A DNA stretch of 45,008 nucleotides from Niabella drilacis (GCF_900101395.1 NZ_FMZO01000001.1:460892-505899), one strand, 5' to 3'. Positions 26,213-35,341 are shown, numbered from the stretch's first letter. Made by a program: numbers and translations. Notes: generated by a model not told the origin, from the sequence alone.

Positions 26213-27097
26213 TTGCGGACACGTGAAGAAATATTAAAAAAGGTACGGGAGCTGGAGATCAAAAGCAAGAAACTGGCAACAGAATTGTTCTCCGGGGAGT
26301 ATCATAGTGCCTTCAAGGGCAAGGGAATGTCCTTTAAAGAGGTGCGGGAATATACTCCGGGTGATGATATCCGTTTTATCGATTGGAACGTATCGGCACG
26401 GATCGGGCATCCCTATTCCAAGATCTTCGAGGAAGAACGCGAGTTAACGGTAATGCTGCTGATCGATATCAGCCGGAGTGGTTTGTTTGGCACTTCTTAC
26501 GGGCGTAAACGGGATGTGGCTGCAGAGATCGCGGCTGTGCTTTCCTTTTCAGCAGTAGCCAACGCCGATAAGGTAGGCGCCGTTTTTTACAGCGACAAGA
26601 TCGAAATGTATATCCCGCCCAAAAAAGGAAGGCAGCATGCATTATTTATTGTAAGGGAGATGCTGGGGCTGGAGCCTTCCGGTAAAGGAACCAATACCGC
26701 AACCGCGATCCGTTTTTTGACCAATGCTATGAAGCAGGGGTGTATCGCATTTGTACTCAGTGATTTCATCGATACGAACTATGAAGATGCGTTGCGTGTG
26801 GCTGGAAAAAAGCACGATCTGATCGGGGTTAAGCTGTACGACCGGATGGATAAAGAGCTGCCGGATGCGGGGCTGATCCAGCTGATGGATGCAGAAACCG
26901 GGGCGCTTCAGTGGGTCGATTCGGGGAACGCCTATGTGCGGCGGAAGTATGAGGAAGAATTTTTCCGGATCACCGCCTATTGTGCCGCAGTTTTTAAAAA
27001 GGCCAACAGCGACCTGTTGCACCTGAAAACCGGGGATGATTACATCCAGGTGTTGCGTCGTTTTTTCAAGAGCAGGGTTAAAGGAAGTATTAAATAA
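26213..27097 (+). CDS. DUF58 domain protein of the Bat (aerotolerance) operon
   Basis: The 294-aa cytosolic protein has the DUF58 signature near residue 40 (YHSAFKGKGMSFKEVREYTPG, then DDIRFIDWNVSARIG). A VWA-like fold follows with LLIDISRSG at about 85-93 in place of a full MIDAS. The start is TTG 26213: no ATG lies in frame between it and an upstream TGA at 26177, and the resulting N-terminus (MRTREEILKKVRELEIKSKKL) fits the family length. It works with MoxR in an envelope-stress or assembly module. The gap to the next gene is 14 bases. Confidence 0.9.
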   Translation: MRTREEILKKVRELEIKSKKLATELFSGEYHSAFKGKGMSFKEVREYTPGDDIRFIDWNVSARIGHPYSKIFEEERELTVMLLIDISRSGLFGTSYGRKRDVAAEIAAVLSFSAVANADKVGAVFYSDKIEMYIPPKKGRQHALFIVREMLGLEPSGKGTNTATAIRFLTNAMKQGCIAFVLSDFIDTNYEDALRVAGKKHDLIGVKLYDRMDKELPDAGLIQLMDAETGALQWVDSGNAYVRRKYEEEFFRITAYCAAVFKKANSDLLHLKTGDDYIQVLRRFFKSRVKGSIK

Positions 27098-27111
27098 AGA
27101 GCAAGCAAGGA

Positions 27112-28059
27112 ATGTTTATAAAACGGGCATGGATCATAGTTTTGTTGTACCTGCTGACAGCGGGCTTCAATGCATCGCTGCTGGCCCAGGCGCCAACGGT
27201 TAGTGCTTCGGTAGATAAAAACAAGATCCTGCTTGGCGAACCGGTTCTGCTAACGCTCGAGATAAAGGCACCGCCGGGTAGTAAAATACAACCTGTAAAG
27301 ATCGATACCCTGCCACATTTTGAATTTCTTTCAAAAGACAGTATCGTAAAGGACAGTGCAGAAGGACAGCTGATTTTACGTCAGTACTTCCGGATTACAA
27401 GTTTTGACTCCGGCCGTTGGGCCATTCCCCCGATCGTTTTGAATGCTGAGGCTAAGACGGCATCTGTTCTGATGGATGTGGTGTTTACGGAGCCATTCGA
27501 TCCCAGCCAACCCTACCATGATATCCAGGATATCCGCTCGATCCCGTTCAAATTGGGAAAACAGTTTGAAAAATGGTGGTATATGATCGCCCTGTTACTC
27601 ATTATGATGACGCTGGTCGTTTATGTAATGACCGGGGAAAAGAAGCCCCGGGCAGAAACGAAAGCATATAAGAGCGCATATACCAGGGCCAAACAACAGC
27701 TGGCCGAATTAAAGAAAGCACAGGTTCCGGAGAGTCGTTTTTATGCCCGCCTGGTGGAGATATTAAGAGCTTTCTTGTCGGAGCGGGCAAGGGTGAATTC
27801 ATTACAGCAGACGTCCGGGGATCTTGTTGAAAAGATCAAACCACTTTTTAATGACGGGCAGTTGTACCAGAGCCTGGCGCAGGTACTGTCATTGTGCGAC
27901 CTGGTAAAGTTTGCCAAATACGACCCTGAAGACGCAGAGGCACGATCGGCTTATGAGGTGATCGATAAAGGGGTTGACCATATTGAGGAAGGGATCCGGA
28001 ACGCGGCAAAATTGAAAAAAGACGAAGACCGGCGCACTGAAATGATCCATAAAAAATGA
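27112..28059 (+). CDS. BatD/DUF4381-like membrane protein
   Basis: The 315-aa protein has a signal peptide (about 1-25), a periplasmic beta-rich domain (about 28-130: VSASVDKNKILLGEPVLLTLEI, as in BatD), a membrane helix (about 157-176) and a helical cytoplasmic tail ending in Lys-Lys. It is about half the length of a typical BatD and resembles the short BatD-like or DUF4381 proteins found between DUF58 and batA. Its stop codon overlaps the batA start by four bases (ATGA), so translation is coupled. The function is inferred from context. Confidence 0.72.
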   Translation: MFIKRAWIIVLLYLLTAGFNASLLAQAPTVSASVDKNKILLGEPVLLTLEIKAPPGSKIQPVKIDTLPHFEFLSKDSIVKDSAEGQLILRQYFRITSFDSGRWAIPPIVLNAEAKTASVLMDVVFTEPFDPSQPYHDIQDIRSIPFKLGKQFEKWWYMIALLLIMMTLVVYVMTGEKKPRAETKAYKSAYTRAKQQLAELKKAQVPESRFYARLVEILRAFLSERARVNSLQQTSGDLVEKIKPLFNDGQLYQSLAQVLSLCDLVKFAKYDPEDAEARSAYEVIDKGVDHIEEGIRNAAKLKKDEDRRTEMIHKK

Positions 28060-29054
28060 TTTACGACTGGTTGCAAAATATAAAGTTTATCTGGCCGGAG
28101 AATTTTATCTTCCTGGCGCTGATCCCTTTCCTGATTGCCCAGTATGTTAAGAATGGCAAGCAGGGGAAAAGCGCGATCCTGACCTCAGGTATCCAGTCGA
28201 AGATCCCTGGTACGTTTAAGACCCGGTTCCGGCATTTGCCTTTTGTGCTCCGCCTGATCGGTATAACCTGCCTGGTAACAGCGCTGGCGCGGCCGCAGCA
28301 TCAAAAGGATATGTCGCGCAGTGAAGGAGAAGGTATTGATATTATGCTGGTGATGGATGTGAGCGGCAGTATGCTTACCCAGGATATAAAGCCAAGGCGT
28401 TTCACTGTTGCAAAAGAAGTAGCCATTGATTTTGTGAAGAACCGGCCTACCGACCGGATCGGGCTGGTTATTTTTTCCGGGGAGGCTTTTACAAAAGTGC
28501 CGTTAACGCCGGATAAAGCTACCCTGCTGGATCAGCTCAGCCAGTTGAAGGTCATGGACGATGGCTACCTGGAGCCGGGCACGCTGATTGGGGAGGGGCT
28601 GGCAACAGCCGTAAACCGCATTAGCAAAGGCAGCAGTAAAACAAAGGTGATCATATTGCTGACCGATGGCAAGGAAGATGCGCCGCCCACCCGCATTATT
28701 GATCCGGGAATGGCACTGGAGATCGCCAAAGCCAACCGTGTAAGAGTTTATTGTGTAGGGTTGGGCGTAAGTGAGTTTACAGAGGAACAGGTGGCCTCGG
28801 GGGTCCGCAACTTCCTGGATGAGGACCTGCTGAAACGGATTGCCAGTGAGACCGGCGGCCAGTATTACCATGCGGTAGACAAGACGTCGCTGCAGGCGAT
28901 CTATAACCAGATCAATAAGCTGGAAAAGACAAAGGTTGAAGTGATCCGGTATAAACAAACGGAGGAAATGTTCCTGCCGTTGGTGCTTGCGGCACTGGGA
29001 CTTTTGCTGATCGAAGTGTTGCTGCGGTACACCTGGTTTAAACGCTTTCCGTAA
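28056..29054 (+). CDS. batA: VWA domain protein BatA
   Basis: The 332-aa protein is anchored by membrane helices near the start (about 16-32 and 60-78) and a C-terminal helix (about 306-325). The VWA domain in between has a complete MIDAS: DVSGSM at 101-106, a conserved Thr in PLTPDK and Asp in LLTDGKED. This is the BatA type of the aerotolerance operon and the likely client of MoxR. A batB, TPR batC and full-length batD usually follow; here a terminator comes directly after the stop codon. Confidence 0.9.
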   Translation: MIYDWLQNIKFIWPENFIFLALIPFLIAQYVKNGKQGKSAILTSGIQSKIPGTFKTRFRHLPFVLRLIGITCLVTALARPQHQKDMSRSEGEGIDIMLVMDVSGSMLTQDIKPRRFTVAKEVAIDFVKNRPTDRIGLVIFSGEAFTKVPLTPDKATLLDQLSQLKVMDDGYLEPGTLIGEGLATAVNRISKGSSKTKVIILLTDGKEDAPPTRIIDPGMALEIAKANRVRVYCVGLGVSEFTEEQVASGVRNFLDEDLLKRIASETGGQYYHAVDKTSLQAIYNQINKLEKTKVEVIRYKQTEEMFLPLVLAALGLLLIEVLLRYTWFKRFP

Positions 29055-29073
29055 TGACCGTACCGGTCATTTT
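29054..29073 (+). terminator. Terminator of the moxR-batA operon
   Basis: ATGACCG (29054-29060) pairs perfectly with CGGTCAT (29064-29070) around TAC and is followed by TTT. It overlaps the last base of the batA stop codon. Confidence 0.7.
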
Positions 29074-29334
29074 CCTGCAGAGAAACATTGAAAAAGGTCA
29101 CCGGCAGATCGGTGGGAAAAGATCCGCTTGAACCTGCAGTTGAGATTGCTTAAAGCCACCGGGCGAACCCTGTGGTTATTCCCGGGTATTTAATTTTGAA
29201 ATAAAAAGGCATTTATTGGAACAATTCCGGAGTTTTGGTATCTTCAGGAAGTATTTGATGATTGCTGTAGAAGAAGGTTATGTAGCGACGGTGTTTTTTT
29301 GACGTTGTTTATTCATCCTTAAAACATAAATCAT

Positions 29335-30048
29335 ATGAAAGTAACTGCTGTATCAAAGTTCTTTGCAGAACTGATCGGAACCATGGTATTGGTGCTTATG
29401 GGATGCGGAAGCGCTGTAATTGCCGGGGCAGATGGCACAACCGGCGTTGGTCTGCTGGGTATTGCCTTCGCCTTTGGATTAAGCGTGGTGGCAATGGCCT
29501 ATGCGATCGGGCATATATCCGGTTGTCATATTAATCCGGCGATCTCTATTGCCATGGTGGCAGCAGGACGCATGAAGGCCGGTGAAGCGGCCTACTATAT
29601 TTTAGCCCAGATCATCGGTGCCATTATCGGCGCGGCATTGCTTTCGCTGATCGCCAGCGGTAAGATCGATTATATGGGCGGACTGGGACAAAACGGCTAT
29701 GGAGAGTTTTCGCCGCAAAAATACTCGTTGCAAAGCGGGCTGGTGGCCGAGATCATTTTTACATTCATTTTCCTGATGGTGATCCTCGGATCTACTTCAA
29801 CAAAAAATATCAACGGTGGCTTTGCAGGCCTCAGCATCGGGCTTAGCCTGGTATTGATCCATATTGTGGGTATACCTATTACCGGTGTTTCAGTGAATCC
29901 TGCACGTAGCATCGGGCCAGCCCTGCTCAAAGGCGGGGAAGCCTTAAGCCAGGTATGGTTGTTTATTGTAGCGCCCATTGCCGGTGCCATCCTGGCGGCC
30001 ATTGTTTGGAGCTTGTTGCTGGAGCGCCCCGAACGGAAAGCGGCCTGA
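29335..30048 (+). CDS. Aquaporin (AqpZ-like MIP channel)
   Basis: The 237-aa channel has six membrane helices and the two NPA boxes, at 67-69 (GCHINPAIS) and 188-190 (SVNPARSIGPAL). The selectivity-filter pattern with His176 and Arg191 points to a water-selective AqpZ type rather than a glycerol facilitator. The position matching Thr183 of E. coli AqpZ is Val185 here (ITGVSVNPAR). It stands alone, with terminators before and after it. The 280-base upstream gap holds no recognised repeat. Confidence 0.92.
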   Translation: MKVTAVSKFFAELIGTMVLVLMGCGSAVIAGADGTTGVGLLGIAFAFGLSVVAMAYAIGHISGCHINPAISIAMVAAGRMKAGEAAYYILAQIIGAIIGAALLSLIASGKIDYMGGLGQNGYGEFSPQKYSLQSGLVAEIIFTFIFLMVILGSTSTKNINGGFAGLSIGLSLVLIHIVGIPITGVSVNPARSIGPALLKGGEALSQVWLFIVAPIAGAILAAIVWSLLLERPERKAA

Positions 30049-30093
30049 TCAACTGAGAACGGCCCCCGGAAAGGACGGTAAGCAAAATAGTGT

Positions 30094-30139
30094 AAGCCGC
30101 ATCATCGTACCATTCATTGTACGATAATGCGGCTTATTT
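30094..30139 (+). terminator. Long terminator hairpin after the aquaporin gene
   Basis: AAGCCGCAT (30094-30102) and ATCGTAC (30104-30110) pair with GTACGAT (30119-30125) and ATGCGGCTT (30127-30135), giving a 16-bp stem with a single mismatch and an eight-base loop, followed by ATTTG. It lies between the convergent aquaporin and cytochrome genes and may also stop - strand transcripts. Confidence 0.85.
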
Positions 30140-30345
30140 GTTAAAAGATAAGGTAATGCCCATTAAAAACCGATGCGGAAAGTTGGTGCACTGATTCCAA
30201 CTGTACAGATCTGAAATCGTTCCGGTGGCAGCCCGTTCCGCCCAAAGATCTGCTCAATATGTAAAAGGCTGCCGGGGCTGCAAGGCCGTCAGCAAAACGT
30301 ATACGGGCAATGATAAAACGGGGGGCATAAAGTATTCATCTCATA

Positions 30346-32583
30346 TTACAACATTCCCAATTGCTGCCAGAGCTGGAGAAAGCGCTGATCGCCCGGGTAA
30401 TAACGTTTAAGGGTTTCTGCATAAGGCCTGGCCGCAGCCGGGTTCTGCTGTTGCAGGTGTAGCACACAAAGGGCATAATTGATATCTGCATCCGAAGGTG
30501 CCAGCTGTAACGCCTTCAGGTATTGCTGTTCCGCCTCTTTATATTGCTGCCGTTGTTGTAGCAGAATGGCATAGTTATAATATACCCTTGGATTTGAGGT
30601 TTTGAGTTCAATGGCCTTCTTCAGGCTTTTCTCAACGTTGCCGGGCTGATTCAGCTCATTGTACAACAAGGCAAGATTGAAGTAAATGCGGTCGTTTTTA
30701 GGATCAACACGGGCGGCTTCTTCCAGTGTTTTCAATGCCGCTTCGTTATTGCCTTTTATATTGTAAACGGTTGAAAGATTCAGGCGCGCATAGTTCATCT
30801 GGTTGTCTTTCTGCAATCCTTTCAGGTAAAAGGATTCCGCTTTATCATAGTTTTTCAGCTTTAAGTAATAATCAGCGGCCATGATATTGCCGGAGGCGAA
30901 ATCTGTCTGGTAAAGTACATGGTCGTTGAGTTCGGCCAGTGCGTTGGTGTAAGCTGCTCCCAAACCAGCGATGAGGTCGGCATCATTGGCACCCAGCACC
31001 AGGTTCGCCGCAGCGATACGTACGGCCCGAACTTTATCGGTAAGCATGTCCTGGATCGCATCCCGCCACAGCGCCGGGGCAAAATTATTTAACCCCGTGA
31101 CTGCCCGGTAACGTACCTGGGCATCCTTGTTGTGCAGCTCCCGCAACACGCCGGCAACCGGGTTTTCGCCGCCCTGCACACCGGATAAATAGTGTACCGC
31201 CGTAGCCTGGATGATGGGTGGGGTGGCGGTATCCTGTATGAGTTTGATCAGGTGGGCCTGGCTGCCGGCATCCATTTTGCTTCCGGGGATCAGGTCTTCA
31301 GCAAAATGATAGGCACGCGTGGGGCCATACCATTTGTTGACTGCGGTTTCTGCCCAGGCTGCAGATTGATTGGCATGGCAGTTGTTGCAGGCATTGGGAG
31401 TACCGTATTTAACGGAAAGATCCGGACGCGGTACCCGGAATGTGTGATCATGCCGCCAGTCGTTGCCCATATAAAACTTGCCTGGCATGTGGCAGTTCTT
31501 ACATTCGGCACCAGCCGTATTTACAGCATGAAAAGTATGGGTAGGTGCATCATATTTTTTATCGTGGCATTGCAGGCAGGCCCCGTTGCCGGCGATCAGT
31601 AATTTGCCGGTATGCGGGTTATGACAGTTGCTGCATTTTACCCCATGCTTGTACATCTTGCTTTGCAGGAAAGACGTATAGGTGTAATCTTCATCATCGG
31701 CCTGTCCGTCTGCATGAAAAAACTCAGTGGAAGGGATCTCGGGAATATAGTCATCCATGATCTCATTGCTGTTCTTCAGGTTGCTGCTGATGTTGCCTTT
31801 GCGGGCATGACAGGGAAAGCAGGTCTGGATCTGCGCAAGCTGGCTGCTGTTCTTGGGCGCCCGCAGGTAGGAGCCGGCCTGCCTGGTTCCTTGTTTATAA
31901 TCACCGCCGTTGATATAGTCAATATGCTGTTTGGCCGGCCCATGACAAGCCTCGCAGCTTACCGTAAGTACGCTGTACGTGGTATTGTAACTGTCTGTTT
32001 CGGTGTTGTAGTTCTTTTTTAAATTAGTACTGTGGCATTCGGCACACATGGTATTCCAGTTCTGTCCGTTGCCCGTCCAGTGGAGCCAGTCATTGGCGGC
32101 AATTTTCTGGCCGGCATACTGATGAAACCAGTTTTTGTCCTTGCTGTTCCAGGATTGCCGGGTCGCCTGCATGCGGCCCCTGTCAAATTCCACCAGGTAT
32201 TGTTGCAGGGGATAGTATCCAAATGTGTATTTGATCTCATAGTCGTGCTGCTTTCCGTCCGGGCCTTCCGTATTGATAAAAAATTTACCATCTTTCTTAA
32301 AAAAACGGGAGGTAACGCCATCGGCGGAAAAGGAGGCGTTGTTAAAGTTGCCCAATACCGTGGAGTCATTGGCGGGCTGCATGGCTTTAAAATGATCCGA
32401 AAGCTGCCATTGATCATGTTCGCTTTTATGGCAACTGATACAGGCGGCATCCCCCACGTAGTCATTGGCTGTTCGCTTTTCCCCGCTTTTTTTATCCGGC
32501 TGAGAGCAACGTACGATGATCAGGCTGCCCAAAAAGAAGAGCAGGATCGACGAAAGCACAAGAACCGTTTTTTTGTGATGCAT
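30346..32583 (-). CDS. Octaheme c-type cytochrome fused to HEAT/TPR repeats
   Basis: The protein (about 745 aa) has an N-terminal membrane or signal helix, possibly lipoprotein-like (LIIVRC). The cytochrome part of about 400 residues has eight CXXCH haem-binding motifs: CISCH, CAECH, CEACH, CFPCH, CSNCH, CLQCH, CKNCH and CNNCH. The rest is HEAT-like (about 435-540) and then at least three TPR units (about 575-720). The arrangement resembles cytochrome c554-type multihaem proteins. It is probably a periplasmic electron carrier or oxidoreductase with a protein-docking tail. I chose ATG 32583: the upstream TTG at 32601 overlaps a TATATTTG promoter-like element, and ATG 32592 is an alternative. 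Confidence 0.88.
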   Translation of the reverse strand: MHHKKTVLVLSSILLFFLGSLIIVRCSQPDKKSGEKRTANDYVGDAACISCHKSEHDQWQLSDHFKAMQPANDSTVLGNFNNASFSADGVTSRFFKKDGKFFINTEGPDGKQHDYEIKYTFGYYPLQQYLVEFDRGRMQATRQSWNSKDKNWFHQYAGQKIAANDWLHWTGNGQNWNTMCAECHSTNLKKNYNTETDSYNTTYSVLTVSCEACHGPAKQHIDYINGGDYKQGTRQAGSYLRAPKNSSQLAQIQTCFPCHARKGNISSNLKNSNEIMDDYIPEIPSTEFFHADGQADDEDYTYTSFLQSKMYKHGVKCSNCHNPHTGKLLIAGNGACLQCHDKKYDAPTHTFHAVNTAGAECKNCHMPGKFYMGNDWRHDHTFRVPRPDLSVKYGTPNACNNCHANQSAAWAETAVNKWYGPTRAYHFAEDLIPGSKMDAGSQAHLIKLIQDTATPPIIQATAVHYLSGVQGGENPVAGVLRELHNKDAQVRYRAVTGLNNFAPALWRDAIQDMLTDKVRAVRIAAANLVLGANDADLIAGLGAAYTNALAELNDHVLYQTDFASGNIMAADYYLKLKNYDKAESFYLKGLQKDNQMNYARLNLSTVYNIKGNNEAALKTLEEAARVDPKNDRIYFNLALLYNELNQPGNVEKSLKKAIELKTSNPRVYYNYAILLQQRQQYKEAEQQYLKALQLAPSDADINYALCVLHLQQQNPAAARPYAETLKRYYPGDQRFLQLWQQLGML

Positions 32584-32598
32584 CCACCTCATAAGGAA

Positions 32599-32606
32599 CA
32601 AATATA
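32599..32606 (-). promoter_or_regulatory. -7 element TATATTTG for the octaheme cytochrome gene
   Basis: The - strand reads TATATTTG, matching TAnnTTTG, 15 bases upstream of ATG 32583. It supports the later start codon. Confidence 0.45.
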
Positions 32607-32614
32607 AGTATCCG

Positions 32615-32649
32615 TTTTCAGGTATCAGTCATCAGTTTTCAGCTATCAG
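32615..32649 (-). repeat. Heptad-repeat array upstream of the cytochrome gene
   Basis: On the - strand five consecutive 7-bp units are visible: CTGATAG, CTGAAAA, CTGATGA, CTGATAC and CTGAAAA. These are the same CTGANNN type as in the moxR region, in the sense of the cytochrome gene. Confidence 0.75.
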
Positions 32650-32727
32650 CCCGGGCTCCTTCCCTGATTTGAGATTGGTTTCGGTTTTATTCCCAGTTCC
32701 TCCGGTCCATTTTCGCATTTTTCAAAT

Positions 32728-32755
32728 CTGACTGCTGGTAGCTGAGGTCTATTGA
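32728..32755 (+). repeat. Short heptad-repeat array at the end of the endonuclease V gene
   Basis: CTGACTG, CTGGTAG, CTGAGGT and CTATTGA lie in 7-bp register on the + strand. The last unit overlaps the stop codon and final codon of the - strand endonuclease gene. Orientation is opposite to the array at 32615-32649, 78 bases away. Confidence 0.5.
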
Positions 32756-33426
32756 CTCCCTTTCACCCGCTCCTGGTTCACCAGCATATGCGCCAGCCGC
32801 GTAGGTTCGGGAATACGGTATTTACCGCAGCATTGGGTAATGATCTGCAGGCTTTGCTCCATTCCCACCTTGTGTCCGGGTGATACAAACACCGGGTTAC
32901 AATTGGGTTTGGTACGCAACACGGTGCCGATCTGTTCTTCTTTATGAAACAGGGGCGTGTGGTCAAAACGGTTGTTGCCGGGCTCCTGGTATACGCCGGT
33001 TAGCCGGGTTTTAGCGCAGCCGATGGTGGGCAGGTTCTTTACAATACCAAAATGTGTGGCAATGCCCAGGCGGCGGGGATGTGCTATACCATGCCCATCC
33101 AGCACTAATAAATCGGGCTTTAAGGTCAGCGCTTCCCACGCTTTCAGCAATGCCGGCACTTCCCGGAATGCCAGCAAGCCCGATATATAGGGGAATTGAA
33201 CCGTGCAGGTAACGGATGCATGTGCCTGTACCACCATTTCGGGGTACTTCAGCACCACGATGCCTGCATAAACGGTGGTCTCAAATTTATTGAAGGAGAT
33301 GTCTGCGCCGCCAATATACCGGACCGGTGTGCTGAGCGGTGTGAGGTTGATTTTTTCACGTAGTTCTTTTTGCAGGGCGACGGCTTCAGAGGGGGTAAGG
33401 TTGTCGTAAAATTCGGGTGTGATCAT
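32749..33426 (-). CDS. nfi: Endonuclease V (deoxyinosine 3' endonuclease)
   Basis: This 225-aa repair enzyme nicks DNA near deoxyinosine and other deaminated bases. The family motifs are present: YIGGADISF near 38-45 with catalytic Asp42, the PYISGLLAFREVPALL segment with a conserved Glu near 94, and LLVLDGHGIAHPRRLGIATHFG near 105-126 with the second acidic site. The length is normal. It is separated from the upstream histidine kinase gene by 158 bases of repeat-rich sequence, so it probably does not belong to the kdp transcript. Confidence 0.94.
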   Translation of the reverse strand: MITPEFYDNLTPSEAVALQKELREKINLTPLSTPVRYIGGADISFNKFETTVYAGIVVLKYPEMVVQAHASVTCTVQFPYISGLLAFREVPALLKAWEALTLKPDLLVLDGHGIAHPRRLGIATHFGIVKNLPTIGCAKTRLTGVYQEPGNNRFDHTPLFHKEEQIGTVLRTKPNCNPVFVSPGHKVGMEQSLQIITQCCGKYRIPEPTRLAHMLVNQERVKGSQ

Positions 33427-33463
33427 GTATTAAAGGTACGGCATTCGCAGGGATCCATCGGTG

Positions 33464-33559
33464 ATCAGCGAATATCAGCGGGGATTCGTTTCCGCTGATC
33501 CCGCAGATGAAACGCAGGAGGATGAAGGTATCGGCGAACATCAGCGGAAAATACCAGCG
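33464..33559. repeat. Cluster of ATCAGCGG-type repeats
   Basis: ATCAGCG or its complement recurs at 33464, 33474, 33492 (as CCGCTGAT) and 33540, with related CCGCAGATG, AACGCAGG and ACCAGCG units between. Some copies form inverted pairs, such as ATCAGCGG with CCGCTGAT around 33474-33499. This repeat type differs from the heptad family. It fills the gap between the histidine kinase and endonuclease V genes. Confidence 0.65.
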
Positions 33560-33584
33560 TACTGAAGTAGGAATGTTGTGCCGG

Positions 33585-35312
33585 CTAATTGTTGTTTGCA
33601 ACGGGCAGGGTTACCGTAAATTCGGTTCCTGCACCAAATTCGCTGTGTACTCCAATGGATCCCCCCTGGGCTTCGATCAGCTCTTTGCTGATGGAAAGCC
33701 CCAGCCCCGTACCTTCTTTTTTAGACCCGGGGATCCGGAAATAACGGTCGAATATTTTGTCGAGATAAAAAGGCGCAATTCCCTGGCCATGATCTTTAAC
33801 GGAGAAACGGATTTCTTCTTTACTGGCAGCAACGGTTACCGTAACCGGGCTGTTTTCATGACTGTAACGGATGGCGTTGGAAATCAGGTTGCTGAAGATC
33901 CAGGCGGTTTTATCGGCATCCACATTTAAAAAAGGCAGGTCTGGGGGGAGTTGTACCTGGATATGAATATTCCGGGAAGCCGCTGCCGTTTCGTTGATCT
34001 GTAGCGCCTTTTGGATCAGCTCCTCCGGCCGGCACAATACCGGTTGTAACTGTAGTTTGCCGCTTTCCAGCTGGGTTACATTCAGCAGTTCACTGGTTAT
34101 TTTCAGCAGGCGGGCGGCATCATCCTGTATGCTCTCCACCAGTTCCTTTTGTTCGGCGTTTAAATTTCCGATGCGGTGGTTCTCGAGCAACTGGGCGCTC
34201 ATTTTTATGGAAGATATGGGGGTTTTGAGTTCATGCGAGACCGTGGCGATAAAATTGGTCTTTGCATAATCCAGCTCTTTGAACGGCGTAATATTTTTGA
34301 GGAAGATTACATCACCCAGGTGCCGGGCTTCGGTTTCGCCGGTTGGTACAATGCTGATCGGAATGATGGCCTTGTCAAAATAGCTTTCTTTATTATCTGC
34401 ATATATTTTTAGCGGCACCTGCGCTGCAACCGGTTCAAAAAAATCCCGGATCAGCATCCGGATCAGGTCGTTGCTTACAGCCAGGTCCTGTACCGGTTTC
34501 CCCAGCACATCTGCCGGTTGAATATTGGTGATACGGGCCGCTTCTTCGTTGATAAAAATGACTTTTTTATTTTCATCGAGGCCAATCACCGGTTCGTGTA
34601 TATTATTGATCAGCGTTTCGATCCGCTGCTTTTCGTTCATGAGGCGTGCCAGGTTGCTGTTATTATATTCTTCCAGTTTTTGCGCCATGGTATTGAAGGC
34701 CTTCGCCATATCGCCAAATTCATCCGGTTTGTTATAATAGATCCGCTGGGAATAGTTTTTGGAGGTAATGCTGCGGATACTGGATGTAAGGGCTTTAATG
34801 GGATTGGAGATGGCTGCCGGCAGGTTCAGCAACAGGGTAAAGGCAATAATAAAACAAAGGGTACCGCTTACGGCGATCCACACAATGGCCTTATCTGCCG
34901 TTTTACCTGCGATCGCGCTTTTTCGCTGAATCGCCTGCATGTTCAGCAGCATGATATCTGCAAGATCTTTGCGGATCTGGCGGGTCAGGAAAGAATCCGG
35001 GGGGGCGTTTTTGATCTGTTCAAAATCGGCATTGACCCGTTCCGTAGCTTCGAGTTCATCGGGCTCGGTGATGTTCTCTTTCTGACGTTTTAGCTGGACT
35101 TCAAATTTTTGCTGTACCTGGGGCGATTGAATGCCTTCATCCAGTGCCAGCAACATTTCCCGGGAATAGGACACGGAGTTGTAATTGGCCACCAGGATGT
35201 TCTTGGTGTCTGCCGAAAGCCGGTTGATATAAATGCCGGAGAGGATGGCCAGGAAGGCAACCAATGCAAAGAGCGCACCCAATGCCAATACCAGTTTTGT
35301 TTGAATACGCAT
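33585..35312 (-). CDS. HAMP-PAS sensor histidine kinase of the kdp locus
   Basis: The 575-aa kinase has two membrane helices (about 7-29 and 143-163) enclosing a helical periplasmic domain, then HAMP (about 165-218) and PAS (about 230-345). The HisKA domain has His360 in SHELKTPIS. The ATPase domain carries NLISNAIRYS, DHGQGI and GTGLGLSISKEL. It lies 35 bases after the kinase-less KdpD gene, so the pair probably replaces a full-length KdpD. Its likely partner is the NtrC-type regulator at 43455-44798. A TACTTTTG element in the gap could allow separate expression. Confidence 0.92.
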   Translation of the reverse strand: MRIQTKLVLALGALFALVAFLAILSGIYINRLSADTKNILVANYNSVSYSREMLLALDEGIQSPQVQQKFEVQLKRQKENITEPDELEATERVNADFEQIKNAPPDSFLTRQIRKDLADIMLLNMQAIQRKSAIAGKTADKAIVWIAVSGTLCFIIAFTLLLNLPAAISNPIKALTSSIRSITSKNYSQRIYYNKPDEFGDMAKAFNTMAQKLEEYNNSNLARLMNEKQRIETLINNIHEPVIGLDENKKVIFINEEAARITNIQPADVLGKPVQDLAVSNDLIRMLIRDFFEPVAAQVPLKIYADNKESYFDKAIIPISIVPTGETEARHLGDVIFLKNITPFKELDYAKTNFIATVSHELKTPISSIKMSAQLLENHRIGNLNAEQKELVESIQDDAARLLKITSELLNVTQLESGKLQLQPVLCRPEELIQKALQINETAAASRNIHIQVQLPPDLPFLNVDADKTAWIFSNLISNAIRYSHENSPVTVTVAASKEEIRFSVKDHGQGIAPFYLDKIFDRYFRIPGSKKEGTGLGLSISKELIEAQGGSIGVHSEFGAGTEFTVTLPVANNN

Positions 35313-35333
35313 TTCTTAATGTTTATACATCAA

Positions 35334-35341
35334 CAAAAGTA
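35334..35341 (-). promoter_or_regulatory. Possible internal -7 element TACTTTTG before the histidine kinase gene
   Basis: The - strand reads TACTTTTG in the 35-base gap between the KdpD-like and histidine kinase genes, 21 bases before the kinase start. Confidence 0.3.

Noticed and set aside
30134-30253. Fragment of an outer-membrane protein gene on the - strand, ending PHRFLMGITLSFNK
   Set aside because: The 40-codon frame has a barrel-like end, but both other frames are also open and similarly protein-like, it overlaps the terminator stem, and no family could be recognised.
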